Virus record (IMG/VR): IMGVR_UViG_3300030380_002405
Coordinates: 3,288 to 25,772 of that record
Length of the DNA: 22,485 bases
From: a virus
Direction: 5' to 3' (one strand)
The notes under the pieces were generated by a model. It saw only the letters and a program-made list of their open reading frames with translations. It did not search any database and was not told the DNA's origin. A program made the translations under genes and the position numbers. Shown piece by piece: positions 1 through 7,344 of the stretch (its first letter is position 1; every line of letters begins with the position of its first letter).

Positions 1-1
1 G

Positions 2-241
2 ATGAATTCCATTACAAAAGATTACACATCACCACCACCACCTTTTAAAAGTGATGAACAGGTGCATAAATTTAGGCAAAATGCGACCCTTCACATGCTT
101 AAAAATCATGATGTAGATACTAATAAAGATGTTGTAATGCTAAAACTATGGGATTTAATTGACCCTGAAGGAGAGTTTGCAAAATTGCCAGATGATGGGG
201 ATGAGGATACTGTATATGACATGGGAGAGTTTATGCCATGA
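2..241 (+). CDS. Small acidic protein of unknown function
   Basis: I do not recognise this 79-residue protein. It has a proline run near residues 11-14, no obvious membrane segment, and an acidic C-terminal third rich in Asp and Glu. The ATG is the second base of the window, so the true start could lie further upstream and the gene may be cut by the left edge. Its stop overlaps the pebS start (ATGA), so the two genes are probably co-transcribed and translationally coupled. In known phages of this type a heme oxygenase gene can accompany pebS, but this protein is too short and shows no heme oxygenase motif. Confidence 0.6.
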   Translation: MNSITKDYTSPPPPFKSDEQVHKFRQNATLHMLKNHDVDTNKDVVMLKLWDLIDPEGEFAKLPDDGDEDTVYDMGEFMP

Positions 242-858
242 CTATTTGGCAAGACTATATTAGCACCTATCGTTCCATGTTGCCCTGTAAGATTGAAAAC
301 TTATGGGCATCATGGCAAGCAAAGGGAACTTCTTTAAATGCCATAGATCATTCACATCCTTACTTGCTTAAGTCAAGGCAAGTAGATATCTCTGATGGTA
401 AGAATGTTGACATCTTTAATTGCATAGCCTATCCAAAAACTGGAAGTAATCTTCCTTGTTTTGGTATGGACTTAATGAAGTTTTCTCCCAAGAAAATCAT
501 TATAGTATTTGACTTTCAACATCCTACAGAAAACTATTTGTTCTCTGTAGATGGACTACCCAAACATGAAGGTGACTATAGGTTCTTTGAGCCAGGAAAT
601 CACTTTTCAGAAAATATCTACATTAGATACTGTACTCCTTCAGAAGTAAATGATCATTTGGATATGTTTATCAAATACTTGACTAAGTACAAAAATATGT
701 TAGAATTAGAAAAACCGTCTGGAAATGACACCAGTGTTTACAAAGACTTTGATGCTTACATGACCAAACTTGATCCAGTGGGAGGATTTCTTGCTGGCAA
801 GTTTGGAGCAGATAAAGCAGATCGTCTTGTAAACGACTTCTTATTCTGCTATGATTAA
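238..858 (+). CDS. pebS: Phycoerythrobilin synthase PebS (ferredoxin-dependent bilin reductase)
   Basis: PebS reduces biliverdin IX-alpha to phycoerythrobilin in two successive two-electron steps using ferredoxin. It is a cyanophage enzyme of the HY2/PcyA/PebA/PebB family, first characterised from Prochlorococcus phage P-SSM2. The 206-residue protein matches PebS as I remember it almost throughout. The core block (residues 65-96) holds the LPCFGMDLMKF segment followed by IIVFDFQHP. Asp78 in FGMDLMKF and Asp179 in KLDPVGG correspond to the two key aspartates of P-SSM2 PebS, and Asn61 to its active-site asparagine. The N-terminus is about 20 residues shorter than P-SSM2 PebS. An in-frame stop just upstream (217-219) makes the ATG at 238 the only possible ATG start. 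Having both aspartates favours PebS, but related phage bilin reductases such as PcyX should be excluded by phylogeny. No heme oxygenase gene is visible in the window. Confidence 0.93.
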   Translation: MTIWQDYISTYRSMLPCKIENLWASWQAKGTSLNAIDHSHPYLLKSRQVDISDGKNVDIFNCIAYPKTGSNLPCFGMDLMKFSPKKIIIVFDFQHPTENYLFSVDGLPKHEGDYRFFEPGNHFSENIYIRYCTPSEVNDHLDMFIKYLTKYKNMLELEKPSGNDTSVYKDFDAYMTKLDPVGGFLAGKFGADKADRLVNDFLFCYD

Positions 859-1471
859 TGCATGGAGTTTACTTTACGATGAAATTTATGGAGATGATGA
901 AATGAGCCCTTGTTCTCTTAACCACCAACATGATGATACTGTTTTTACAGTAGGATCAGGTAATACTGCATCCGCCACTAATTTTAATATTGATGCACCA
1001 CCCGTAGAGAATATCACTATTGATACTTCTAATTTTGATACTGTTAATTTTGATGATGATGGTCTTGATTTTGATGTAAGTCAGTTTACAGTATCAGAAG
1101 AATCAGTAGTATCTTCAGTTAACTTTGATCATATTACATTTACTGATACACCAAAACCTGGAATAGAAACAGACAATCCTAGAAAGTATAAAGAAGATGA
1201 GTCCATCAAAGCTCTTCAGGATTATATTTCTACCACTTATGGTGGACATTATACTTCTGACAACAATAACGTCCAGACACTTGACCTTATTGAATCCGTA
1301 GGAGATGCAGAATCATTCTGCCGTTCTAATGCAATTAAGTATCTAAGTCGCTATGATAAGAAAGGACAAGCAAAACGTGATATACTAAAAGCACTACACT
1401 ATTCACTTCTACTGTATCATTTCAGTGGACAACTCAATGAAACTACGACCCGTGGCTATGAAACTTTCTGA
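851..1471 (+). CDS. DUF3310 (SaV-like) protein with low-complexity N-terminal half
   Basis: Residues about 117-192 fit DUF3310, a small helical phage domain sometimes annotated as a nucleotide-kinase-like protein. They include a region ending in FCRSNAIKYLSRYDKKG and the helix DILKALHYSLLLY, which follow the family pattern FC-x-x-N-[AV]-IKY...R...K. The function of DUF3310 is not established. Residues about 25-110 are unusual: rich in Asn, Asp, Thr, Val and Phe, with imperfect repeats around NFD/FDT and almost no Lys or Arg. The segment looks like a flexible acidic linker. The gene overlaps pebS by 8 nt and the clamp gene by 14 nt, so it is probably co-translated with both. Confidence 0.75.
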   Translation: MINAWSLLYDEIYGDDEMSPCSLNHQHDDTVFTVGSGNTASATNFNIDAPPVENITIDTSNFDTVNFDDDGLDFDVSQFTVSEESVVSSVNFDHITFTDTPKPGIETDNPRKYKEDESIKALQDYISTTYGGHYTSDNNNVQTLDLIESVGDAESFCRSNAIKYLSRYDKKGQAKRDILKALHYSLLLYHFSGQLNETTTRGYETF

Positions 1472-2123
1472 TAAAACTCTTTCTGTTCTTAAAAACTTTT
1501 CAACTATTAATCAGTCTATTCTTTTCAAGCAGGGTAGTAAACTTCGCACGATTAGTGTGATGAAGAATATTCTTGCAGAAGCAACTGTAACTGAAGAGAT
1601 ACCTAAAGATTTTGGTATCTATGATTTAAATCAGTTCCTCAATGGACTTTCTTTACATCAAAGTCCAGAACTTGACTTTGTGAATGATGGACATGTTGTG
1701 ATCAAAGAAGGTCGGATGAGATCAAAGTATTTCTTTGCTGATCCTAATGTAATCATTACTCCTCCTGACAAAGCAATTGATCTTCCTAGTGAAGATGTGT
1801 CTTTTGAATTAAGCACTGATCAATTAGATAAGTTACTTAAAGCAGCAGCAATCTATCAACTTCCTGATCTAGCTGTGGTTGGTGGAAGTGGTGTTGTTAA
1901 GATTCTTGTTCGTGATAAAAAGAATGATACATCAAATGATTTCTCAGTAACGGTAGGAGAAACTGATAAACAGTTTTCATTTAATTTTAAGGTAGAGAAT
2001 ATTAAAATTCTACCTGGCACTTATGATGTTTCTGTATCATCAAAACTTCTTTCACGTTTTACAAGTAAGAATCAAGATCTTACTTACTTCATAGCACTTG
2101 AACCAGATTCTACATTTGAATAA
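1458..2123 (+). CDS. gp45: gp45 DNA polymerase sliding clamp
   Basis: This is the trimeric ring that tethers gp43 polymerase to DNA; in T4 it also activates late transcription. The N-terminus MKLSDKTLSVLKNFSTIN parallels T4 gp45 (MKLSKDTTALLKNFATIN). Further matches are IYDLNQFL (T4 IYDLNGFL), FNFKVENIKILPGTYDV (T4 FNFIINMANMKMQPGNY) and the end YFIALEPDSTFE (T4 YVVALEADSTHDF). I chose the ATG at 1458, giving 221 residues against 228 in T4, because it aligns with the T4 start. In-frame GTG (1425) and ATG (1437) codons upstream would add 11 or 7 residues. The start lies inside the end of the DUF3310 gene and has no clear Shine-Dalgarno, which suggests coupling or RegA-type control. Confidence 0.95.
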   Translation: MKLSDKTLSVLKNFSTINQSILFKQGSKLRTISVMKNILAEATVTEEIPKDFGIYDLNQFLNGLSLHQSPELDFVNDGHVVIKEGRMRSKYFFADPNVIITPPDKAIDLPSEDVSFELSTDQLDKLLKAAAIYQLPDLAVVGGSGVVKILVRDKKNDTSNDFSVTVGETDKQFSFNFKVENIKILPGTYDVSVSSKLLSRFTSKNQDLTYFIALEPDSTFE

Positions 2124-2125
2124 TC

Positions 2126-2197
2126 ATGTGGTATGTTATAGGGTGGACTATAGTTACTTTATGGTTACTGTCAAAGTTAGGTGTGTTTAAAAAATGA
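2126..2197 (+). CDS. Single-pass membrane micro-protein (23 aa)
   Basis: This tiny open frame fills the gap between gp45 and the next gene. It starts two bases after the gp45 stop and its own stop overlaps the next start (ATGA), the same tight packing seen throughout the window. The peptide is nearly all hydrophobic (tryptophan, valine, isoleucine, leucine) and ends in a short basic tail, GVFKK. It therefore looks like one transmembrane helix with a positive-inside C-terminus. I do not recognise a family. The exact fit between neighbours is the main argument that it is real; its length alone would not be convincing. Confidence 0.45.
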   Translation: MWYVIGWTIVTLWLLSKLGVFKK

Positions 2198-2457
2198 TAG
2201 ATCATAATTACGAGAACCCTTCCGAGGTACAAGATCTTGGACACGTAGAGGCACAAGTCACTAAGGGTAAGAAGTATTATGATAAGGATGGGTGGGAAAT
2301 ATCTCCACCCATAAGTGATAGAGAATGTATCTATCGTTGCCTAGAGAACTGTCAAAACCTTGCTGGACTTGATAGAAAACAGGTTAGTAGATTGATGGAT
2401 GATTTTAAAACTAAAAAAACTGAATTTGTACGCAACGAAGAGTATCCTGTATTATGA
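2194..2457 (+). CDS. Hypothetical protein, 87 aa
   Basis: This is an unrecognised soluble protein. The N-terminal half is polar and charged (VTKGKKYYDKDGWEISPP). The C-terminal half looks helical and includes ECIYRCLENCQNL, with three cysteines in ten residues, followed by a basic stretch. Both ends overlap neighbours by ATGA, so it belongs to the same transcription unit as gp45. The cysteine spacing (C-x3-C-x3-C) could bind metal, but nothing else supports that. Confidence 0.7.
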   Translation: MIDHNYENPSEVQDLGHVEAQVTKGKKYYDKDGWEISPPISDRECIYRCLENCQNLAGLDRKQVSRLMDDFKTKKTEFVRNEEYPVL

Positions 2458-2699
2458 GTAGAGAAATTCCTACTGAAGAGTATATGCAAGACGGATGGGA
2501 TTCTGGTCCCATTGGTTGCCATCATTATAAACGTGGGAGCCGTCACAATAAGATTGGTATGTGGATTATGTGGCTTTTCTACGGAATTGTACTCATACAA
2601 GTTCTTCATGCAATGACCGTCATACCATTTTTTCCTATTACATTCACAATCCTATCAGGGTTGTTTTTTATTTGTTATGTAGCTTGGAGGGCAACATGA
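2454..2699 (+). CDS. Small two-helix membrane protein, 81 aa
   Basis: The first 33 residues are polar. They are followed by two hydrophobic segments, at about residues 34-51 (MWIMWLFYGIVLIQVL) and 56-78 (VIPFFPITFTILSGLFF), separated by a very short turn, which gives a membrane hairpin with both ends on the same side. I cannot assign a function. The gene overlaps both neighbours by ATGA. A weaker reading on the opposite strand (2352-2609) is best explained as its shadow. Confidence 0.7.
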   Translation: MSREIPTEEYMQDGWDSGPIGCHHYKRGSRHNKIGMWIMWLFYGIVLIQVLHAMTVIPFFPITFTILSGLFFICYVAWRAT

Positions 2700-2875
2700 A
2701 ACTAACACAAGAAGTAATTGATAAGATTCAGGAGGCAATGTTGCACACCAAAATGAATGGTGATGTGAATTGGCAAGATGGAGATGAGATTGATGTGTGT
2801 TTAGCAGGAACCTTTGCAGGAGATAAATTTATTAGTATAATAAATCGCACACGTAGTAAAACCACCAAAAAATGA
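2696..2875 (+). CDS. Small conserved-type phage protein, 59 aa
   Basis: I take the ATG at 2696, which overlaps the previous stop (ATGA). The longer open frame from 2561 would run 45 codons through the preceding membrane-protein gene and is unlikely. The 59-residue product begins MKLTQEVIDKIQEAM (probably a helix). It continues with an acidic middle (NWQDGDEIDVCLAG) and ends in a basic tail (RTRSKTTKK). It resembles small hypothetical proteins of marine T4-like phages, but I cannot assign a role. Confidence 0.7.
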   Translation: MKLTQEVIDKIQEAMLHTKMNGDVNWQDGDEIDVCLAGTFAGDKFISIINRTRSKTTKK

Positions 2876-3333
2876 AAGAGTTTGATTATGATCTCGATTA
2901 CAAAACACTTGACTTTTCAGACGAGGAGACTCGTAAACTTTATCGTATTGGAAGGGGAGAACAAGGAGTTCTATTGGTACGCCCTTATACTAACGATATT
3001 TGTGCTCATTGGAGATTCAAAACTCCTAACGAGGCAGTAGTATCATCCAACAAGATATATGCAATGTATCTTGACTATAAAGATGAGAAAGATTTCATAG
3101 GTATGGATATGTGCCGTAAGTTCCTTGAGATGGGGTTTACTCGTGCTAGAAGGTATGCTAATCATAATTCAGGTAAAAAGTACGACAACGAAGGTAATAT
3201 AAGGCCACAAGAACCAGATCATGCAACTAGTAAGTATGCACAATCTGCAGGAATCTTTAAGAAAGTCAGGGATGTTGTAGCAAAGAGTGAAATCTATGTT
3301 ACAATGAGAAAGCAGTGGAGATCATCTGAATGA
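2872..3333 (+). CDS. DUF4385 family protein
   Basis: This 153-residue protein fits DUF4385, a family of unknown function found in bacteria and large phages. Hallmarks visible here are FDYDLDYKTLDF at the N-terminus, LYRIGRGEQGVLLVRPY, HWRFKTPNEA, and the central FIGMDMCRKFLEMGFTRARR followed by YANH. The many conserved Arg, His, Tyr and Trp residues suggest a nucleic-acid or nucleotide role, but none is established. Starts and stops overlap both neighbours (ATGA), so it is part of the same operon. Confidence 0.85.
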   Translation: MKEFDYDLDYKTLDFSDEETRKLYRIGRGEQGVLLVRPYTNDICAHWRFKTPNEAVVSSNKIYAMYLDYKDEKDFIGMDMCRKFLEMGFTRARRYANHNSGKKYDNEGNIRPQEPDHATSKYAQSAGIFKKVRDVVAKSEIYVTMRKQWRSSE

Positions 3334-3842
3334 ATATCTTTGTTACTCATCCATCACCTTATGTGTCTGCTCAAGTTTTACCTGACAAACACGTTGTCAA
3401 AATGCCATTAGAGACATGTCAAATGCTTTCTATTGTTTGCTCTAAGAAATGGGGTCATGATTATGGTGAATTGCACAAGAAAGATGGTACAGCATATTTC
3501 ACAGAGAAAGGTGCATTTCGTGGTCACCCCTGCACCATATGGGCAAATGAATCACTTGTTAATACATGGTGGTTAGTTGCTCATGGTATGGGATTGTGTC
3601 AAGAATATACTCATCGTTATGGTAAAGTTCATAGTTGTCAAAAAACTATAGAAGAAGCAGCAAGTATTATTCCTATTCTTAAACCAACTACACCCACATC
3701 CTTTGCATTTGCAGGGCCTGATGAATTCAAGTATGATACCAGTATTGATATTTTTACTGCTTACAAGAGGTACATTGCCAGCAAACCTTGGGCGGCATCT
3801 AATTATCTACGTGACCCATCCAGAAAACCAAATTGGATTTAA
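3330..3842 (+). CDS. Conserved T4-like phage protein of unknown function
   Basis: This is a 170-residue soluble protein. Its conserved-looking blocks are the N-terminal LPDKHVVKMPLETCQMLS, then GELHKKDGTAYFTEKGAFRGHPCTIWAN, HRYGKVHSC, and the C-terminal DEFKYDTSIDIFTAYKRYIASKPWAASNYL. I recall similar hypothetical proteins in many marine T4-like phages. The DKHVVKM-x3-TCQ/TAQ-MLS pattern also occurs in small phage proteins sometimes compared with DNA repair glycosylases, but I see no catalytic evidence and do not assign that function. It lies directly upstream of gp44 with a 3-base gap. Confidence 0.75.
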   Translation: MNIFVTHPSPYVSAQVLPDKHVVKMPLETCQMLSIVCSKKWGHDYGELHKKDGTAYFTEKGAFRGHPCTIWANESLVNTWWLVAHGMGLCQEYTHRYGKVHSCQKTIEEAASIIPILKPTTPTSFAFAGPDEFKYDTSIDIFTAYKRYIASKPWAASNYLRDPSRKPNWI

Positions 3843-3845
3843 ATT

Positions 3846-4790
3846 ATGAGAGATGAATTTCTCTGGGTTGAAAAGTACCGACCCCAAACAATTGAAGATT
3901 GTATTTTACCAGAACAGACTAAGAAAACTTTCTTAGAATTTCTAAATAAAGGTGAGATACCAAATATGCTTCTTGCTGGGCCTGCAGGATGCGGAAAGAC
4001 TACAGTAGCAAAGGCCTTATGTAAACAATTAGGAGTAGATGTCTATGTCATTAATGGATCGGATGAAGGAAGGTTTCTTGATACAGTTCGGAATAGTGCC
4101 AAGAACTTTGCGTCTACAGTATCTCTTAGCAGCGAGTCAAAGCATAAAGTCATCATCATCGACGAAGCAGACAATACCACTCCCGACGTACAACTCCTTC
4201 TTAGAGCGAGTATTGAGGAGTTCTCAGGAAACTGCAGATTCATTTTTACCTGCAACTACAAAAACAAAATCATCGAGCCCCTCCACAGTCGATGTGCTGT
4301 TATCGAATTTGGAATCAAAGGAAAGCAAAAAGCAGACATCGCAACATGCTTTTTCAAGCGTCTTAACACAATATTGCAAAGAGAAGGAATAGAAGCAGAT
4401 AAGAAAGTTCTTGCTGAACTTATCAATAAGCACTTTCCTGATTGGAGAAGAGTTCTTAATGAGTGTCAAAGATACTCTGTAGGTGGAAAGATAGATAGTG
4501 GTATACTTGCTCATTTTAGTGATGTAAAGGTAAATGATCTCATTAAAAACCTCAAAGAAAAGAACTTTCCAGAAGTACGTAAATGGTGTGTCAATAACTT
4601 GGACAATGATCCTTCTGTATTATTGCGTCGCATTTACGATAGTCTTTACGAATCCCTTGTCCCTAGCACTATTCCTGCTGCCGTTCTTGTTATTGCAAAG
4701 TACCAGTACCAAATAGCCTTCGTTGCTGATCAGGAGATAAATATGCTTGCATGTCTCACTGAGATTATGGTAGAATGTAAATTCAAATGA
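3846..4790 (+). CDS. gp44: gp44 clamp loader ATPase subunit
   Basis: gp44 is the AAA+ ATPase that, with gp62, opens the gp45 ring and loads it on primer-template DNA. The 314-residue protein (T4: 319) shows the full RFC-type set: the start FLWVEKYRPQTIEDCILP, Walker A GPAGCGKTT (about residues 45-53), Walker B VIIIDEAD (about 102-109), sensor 1 in FIFTCNYKNKI, and the SRC arginine-finger motif in HSRCAVIEF. The gp62 partner is normally close by but here lies about 2.7 kb downstream. In T4 RegA represses this gene at the translation start. The ATG has no good Shine-Dalgarno, which would suit coupling or such control. Confidence 0.96.
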   Translation: MRDEFLWVEKYRPQTIEDCILPEQTKKTFLEFLNKGEIPNMLLAGPAGCGKTTVAKALCKQLGVDVYVINGSDEGRFLDTVRNSAKNFASTVSLSSESKHKVIIIDEADNTTPDVQLLLRASIEEFSGNCRFIFTCNYKNKIIEPLHSRCAVIEFGIKGKQKADIATCFFKRLNTILQREGIEADKKVLAELINKHFPDWRRVLNECQRYSVGGKIDSGILAHFSDVKVNDLIKNLKEKNFPEVRKWCVNNLDNDPSVLLRRIYDSLYESLVPSTIPAAVLVIAKYQYQIAFVADQEINMLACLTEIMVECKFK

Positions 4791-4876
4791 CACAACTAAA
4801 AGAAAAAATTAAAAATGCGGAAGACCGCATTAAAGAACTTCAAACCTTAATCAAACATTGGAAACAAAAACAATGA
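4787..4876 (+). CDS. Coiled-coil micro-protein (29 aa)
   Basis: The ATG overlaps the gp44 stop (ATGA) and the stop overlaps the next ATG at 4873 (ATGA). The 29-residue peptide is highly charged with heptad-like hydrophobic spacing (Leu4, Ile8, Ile15, Leu18, Leu21, Ile22) and should form one amphipathic or coiled-coil helix ending in a basic tail. The perfect overlap with both neighbours and the clean helical pattern support a real gene. A small gp44-associated factor is one guess, but there is no direct evidence for it. Confidence 0.55.
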   Translation: MTQLKEKIKNAEDRIKELQTLIKHWKQKQ

Positions 4877-5175
4877 TCTTCCTATCAAAACCCGCAGTTT
4901 ATCATTTACCTGGCACATGGGAGAAACAAGATGATGTCCTTATTCAGCACTTAAACCTTACACCTGATCAAGGATTAATTTTATTCTTTGGTTTAGTATT
5001 GGGTGGTCTAGTTGCCTATGGAATCTATCTTACATTTGGAGCAGGTAAGAAGAATTTGAGAGATCAGATTGACGAACATGCTAAAATGCATGAACTAGGC
5101 ATCGCACATGGGCATGGTGGAAATAAAGAAGCGTATGAAATGTCTGGTAAACTAAAACATACCCACGAAGATTAG
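4873..5175 (+). CDS. Single-pass membrane protein with His-rich tail
   Basis: I chose the ATG at 4873, which overlaps the preceding stop, instead of an in-frame TTG at 4858. The 100-residue product has one strong transmembrane segment at about residues 34-56 (GLILFFGLVLGGLVAYGIYL). A charged C-terminal domain follows with clustered histidines (HELGIAHGHGG and KHTHED). The histidines could bind metal, but no known motif is visible. I do not recognise the family. It begins the accessory block that separates gp44 from gp62. Confidence 0.72.
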   Translation: MIFLSKPAVYHLPGTWEKQDDVLIQHLNLTPDQGLILFFGLVLGGLVAYGIYLTFGAGKKNLRDQIDEHAKMHELGIAHGHGGNKEAYEMSGKLKHTHED

Positions 5176-5189
5176 ATTCTTATTTTATT

Positions 5190-6305
5190 ATGATTATTAG
5201 TGAAGCAGATGCCACATGGGCTGCTGATAAATTTATTGATTACTTTAAAAATTTTGTTTCGATTGAAGATTATCTTAGATATGTAAAAAAAGAATTAGTT
5301 TGCCAATCTAACCAATTAACTCCTTTGAAGGATTACTTCTTTAATGAAGATATTTCTCCAGAGGAGATGGAGTTTGATATCAAGTTTATAGGTCAAAGAT
5401 TTAGTAATTCTCTTCCTCAAGAACATTATAAGAATTTATTAGCAGCAGTATCCTCTCATAATAATGAGAGTAATATTCCTGGTAGAGAATTGCGATGGAT
5501 GATATTTGAAAAACGAACCCAACAAACCGTAGGATTTATACGGTTTGGTTCTCCAACTATTAATTCAAAACCTAGAAATCTATGGTTAGGTCAACCAGCA
5601 AACCTTTCTCTTTTCAATCGTCATGCGGCTATGGGATTTGTAATCGTTCCATCCCAACCTTTTGGTTATAATTATCTTGGTGGTAAGTTACTTGCTTTGA
5701 TGTGTGTCTCTCATTTTGCAAGAGAAACTCTTAATGAAGTCTTTGAAAAAGATATTGGATTATTTGAGACTACTTCATTATATGGTTCTACTACATCAGC
5801 ATCACAGTATGATGGATTGAAACCCTTCATGAGATATAAAGGGTTGACTGAAAGTAAGTTTCTTCCTTTACTTCATGACAAAGTATTTCATGAACTTCAT
5901 GATCGATTTACTTTGCTTAATAACAATACTCCTCTGACTGACAATAGAGCATCCTCTAAAAAAATGAAGAGGCAGACAAAGATGATCGCTAGTATTAAAA
6001 AATCATTACAGAATAAAGAAAAATTAAAAGAGTTTAACAGTATCATAGAGATGGCATTTGGTTTAACTCAAAAGAAAAGATTTTATATATCTGAATATGG
6101 TTATAAAAATGTTAGAGAAGTAATACGTGGGGATGAAGATAAGTTAATACGTGGCCCTAATTGGGATAAGTTCTACCTAGATAACATTATATCTTGGTGG
6201 AAGCGTAAAGCAGGTAAACGTTATGAGAAACTTAAACAAGAAGGCCGTTTCAGAGATAAGGTCGAACTCTGGACAGAAGATGACGATATTCAAATAATAC
6301 GATGA
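5190..6305 (+). CDS. DUF4338 (DruA-like) domain protein
   Basis: The central region (about residues 98-235) lines up by order and pattern with DUF4338, the domain of DruA from the bacterial Druantia anti-phage system. GRELRWMIFE...VGFIRFGSP...WLG matches the family's G-x2-LRY...L-x-FGS...IGW. NLSLFNRHAAMGFVIVP...LGGKLLALM matches NL...NN-x-RFLIL...LAS. IGLFETTSLYG matches the family LLETFVD block. The C-terminal about 100 residues are basic and helical. The biochemical activity of DUF4338 is not firmly known. It could be a DNA-interacting or host-takeover protein. The gene is AT-rich, starts 14 bp after its neighbour without a clear Shine-Dalgarno, and ends by ATGA overlap. The assignment rests on pattern recall; a profile search is needed to confirm it. 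Confidence 0.55.
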   Translation: MIISEADATWAADKFIDYFKNFVSIEDYLRYVKKELVCQSNQLTPLKDYFFNEDISPEEMEFDIKFIGQRFSNSLPQEHYKNLLAAVSSHNNESNIPGRELRWMIFEKRTQQTVGFIRFGSPTINSKPRNLWLGQPANLSLFNRHAAMGFVIVPSQPFGYNYLGGKLLALMCVSHFARETLNEVFEKDIGLFETTSLYGSTTSASQYDGLKPFMRYKGLTESKFLPLLHDKVFHELHDRFTLLNNNTPLTDNRASSKKMKRQTKMIASIKKSLQNKEKLKEFNSIIEMAFGLTQKKRFYISEYGYKNVREVIRGDEDKLIRGPNWDKFYLDNIISWWKRKAGKRYEKLKQEGRFRDKVELWTEDDDIQIIR

Positions 6306-6478
6306 ATCCAGACGACAATCCTTTTTGGGGTGAGCCTACTCCAACTGACTTATGGCAAGACATGGATAAACTCAACCGACTCTATGAAGAACTTGAGTGG
6401 GATCATACTGATTATCTAGAGTTTAAAATTGAAGGTAATCACATCACTATTCGTAATAAATCTAGAGAAGGAAGATGA
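6302..6478 (+). CDS. Small acidic protein, 58 aa
   Basis: The ATG overlaps the stop of the DUF4338 gene (ATGA) and the stop overlaps the glycosyltransferase ATG (ATGA). The peptide has a proline-rich start (NPDDNPFWGEPTPTD), a helical acidic middle (LNRLYEELEWDHTDYLEF) and a short beta-like end (IEGNHITIRNKS). I do not recognise it. It is reminiscent of small hypothetical proteins of cyanophages, and the double overlap argues that it is expressed. Confidence 0.65.
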   Translation: MNPDDNPFWGEPTPTDLWQDMDKLNRLYEELEWDHTDYLEFKIEGNHITIRNKSREGR

Positions 6479-7344
6479 ATAACATTGTTTACTATTCATA
6501 TAAAGCAAGTCCTCATGATCACGTAAATGATCACGAGTTAAAACGTTTTGACCATAGTATTAGTTCCCTTAGGAGATTTAATAATGAAATACCTGTTTAT
6601 TTGTTTTGCGATGACCCTGAGCTTATTCCCCCTTATTTCTCTTTGGAATATGATGTAAGAGTTTTACCTTTTGAGAAAGCACATACTCATGGAATGCTAT
6701 TCATTTATAGATGGTTTAATTTAAAGTTCTTTGATAAGAGAAGTGGAAAGTTTGATAATGCAAATATCCTTTATGTAGATTCAGATACTCTGTTTTATGG
6801 AGATGTTCAATATCTTTTTGATCATTACAATTATGCGGAAGTATTTGGTAGAGAAGAGTTTGGTTTCAGACATGATCCTAATACTGGTGGTGGGAAGGAT
6901 ATAAGGAAAGCACTTGATTATGTAGATCAATGCATTCTGGAGGCTGGTGGGAAGACACAGATATACAAATATTGTATGGGTGTGATGTTGTTTAATAATG
7001 GACTCCATTTAGATGTAATAGATCGTTTAGAGGAGTTGGTGGAGGTGATGTTAAAGATAAAAGAGAAAAAGATTCCTTATCCTGTGCCTAATCCTCGTAT
7101 ATACGATGAATATGCCATGTGGATCATATTAAGTAGGTTGGGAACGATAGGAGGTCTCTTTGGGGTACAGGATGTAACTCAGGGATATGTGGAGAAGAAA
7201 CATGAGGAGTTTTTTAATCCTATTGTTTTGCACTACACCACTAAAGGTGAGCAAAAACTTGCTCAAGAGGATGAAAGATTTAGAAATCTACTAAGAGATG
7301 TTGATGAATTTAGCGAACAAATTGATCCTTATCACACATTATGA
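6475..7344 (+). CDS. Glycosyltransferase, GT8-like (GT-A fold)
   Basis: This 289-residue protein looks like a GT-A glycosyltransferase of the GT8/glycogenin type. The DxD metal- and nucleotide-sugar-binding motif is Asp102-Ser-Asp104 in NILYVDSDTLFYGD. It is preceded by the characteristic YRWFNLKFFD region, and a late LHYTTKGEQKL resembles the GT8 HY...K element. There is no signal peptide or membrane segment, so it should act in the host cytoplasm. Possible substrates are virion proteins, host surface precursors or modified DNA bases; the sequence does not decide among them. It lies in the cassette between gp44 and gp62, overlapping both neighbours by ATGA. Confidence 0.72.
   Translation: MNNIVYYSYKASPHDHVNDHELKRFDHSISSLRRFNNEIPVYLFCDDPELIPPYFSLEYDVRVLPFEKAHTHGMLFIYRWFNLKFFDKRSGKFDNANILYVDSDTLFYGDVQYLFDHYNYAEVFGREEFGFRHDPNTGGGKDIRKALDYVDQCILEAGGKTQIYKYCMGVMLFNNGLHLDVIDRLEELVEVMLKIKEKKIPYPVPNPRIYDEYAMWIILSRLGTIGGLFGVQDVTQGYVEKKHEEFFNPIVLHYTTKGEQKLAQEDERFRNLLRDVDEFSEQIDPYHTL

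Noticed and set aside
2561-2695. Upstream extension of the 59-residue gene at 2696
   Set aside because: It would run through the two-helix membrane-protein gene in another frame; the ATGA overlap at 2696 gives a normal start.
4736-4743. GATAAATA, one mismatch from the late motif, inside gp44
   Set aside because: One-mismatch copies are common by chance in this sequence, and the site precedes a micro-gene in an early operon.
5453-5470. 7-bp inverted repeat (CTCTCAT/ATGAGAG) in the DUF4338 gene
   Set aside because: Short, intragenic, no T run and no nearby gene start; considered chance.
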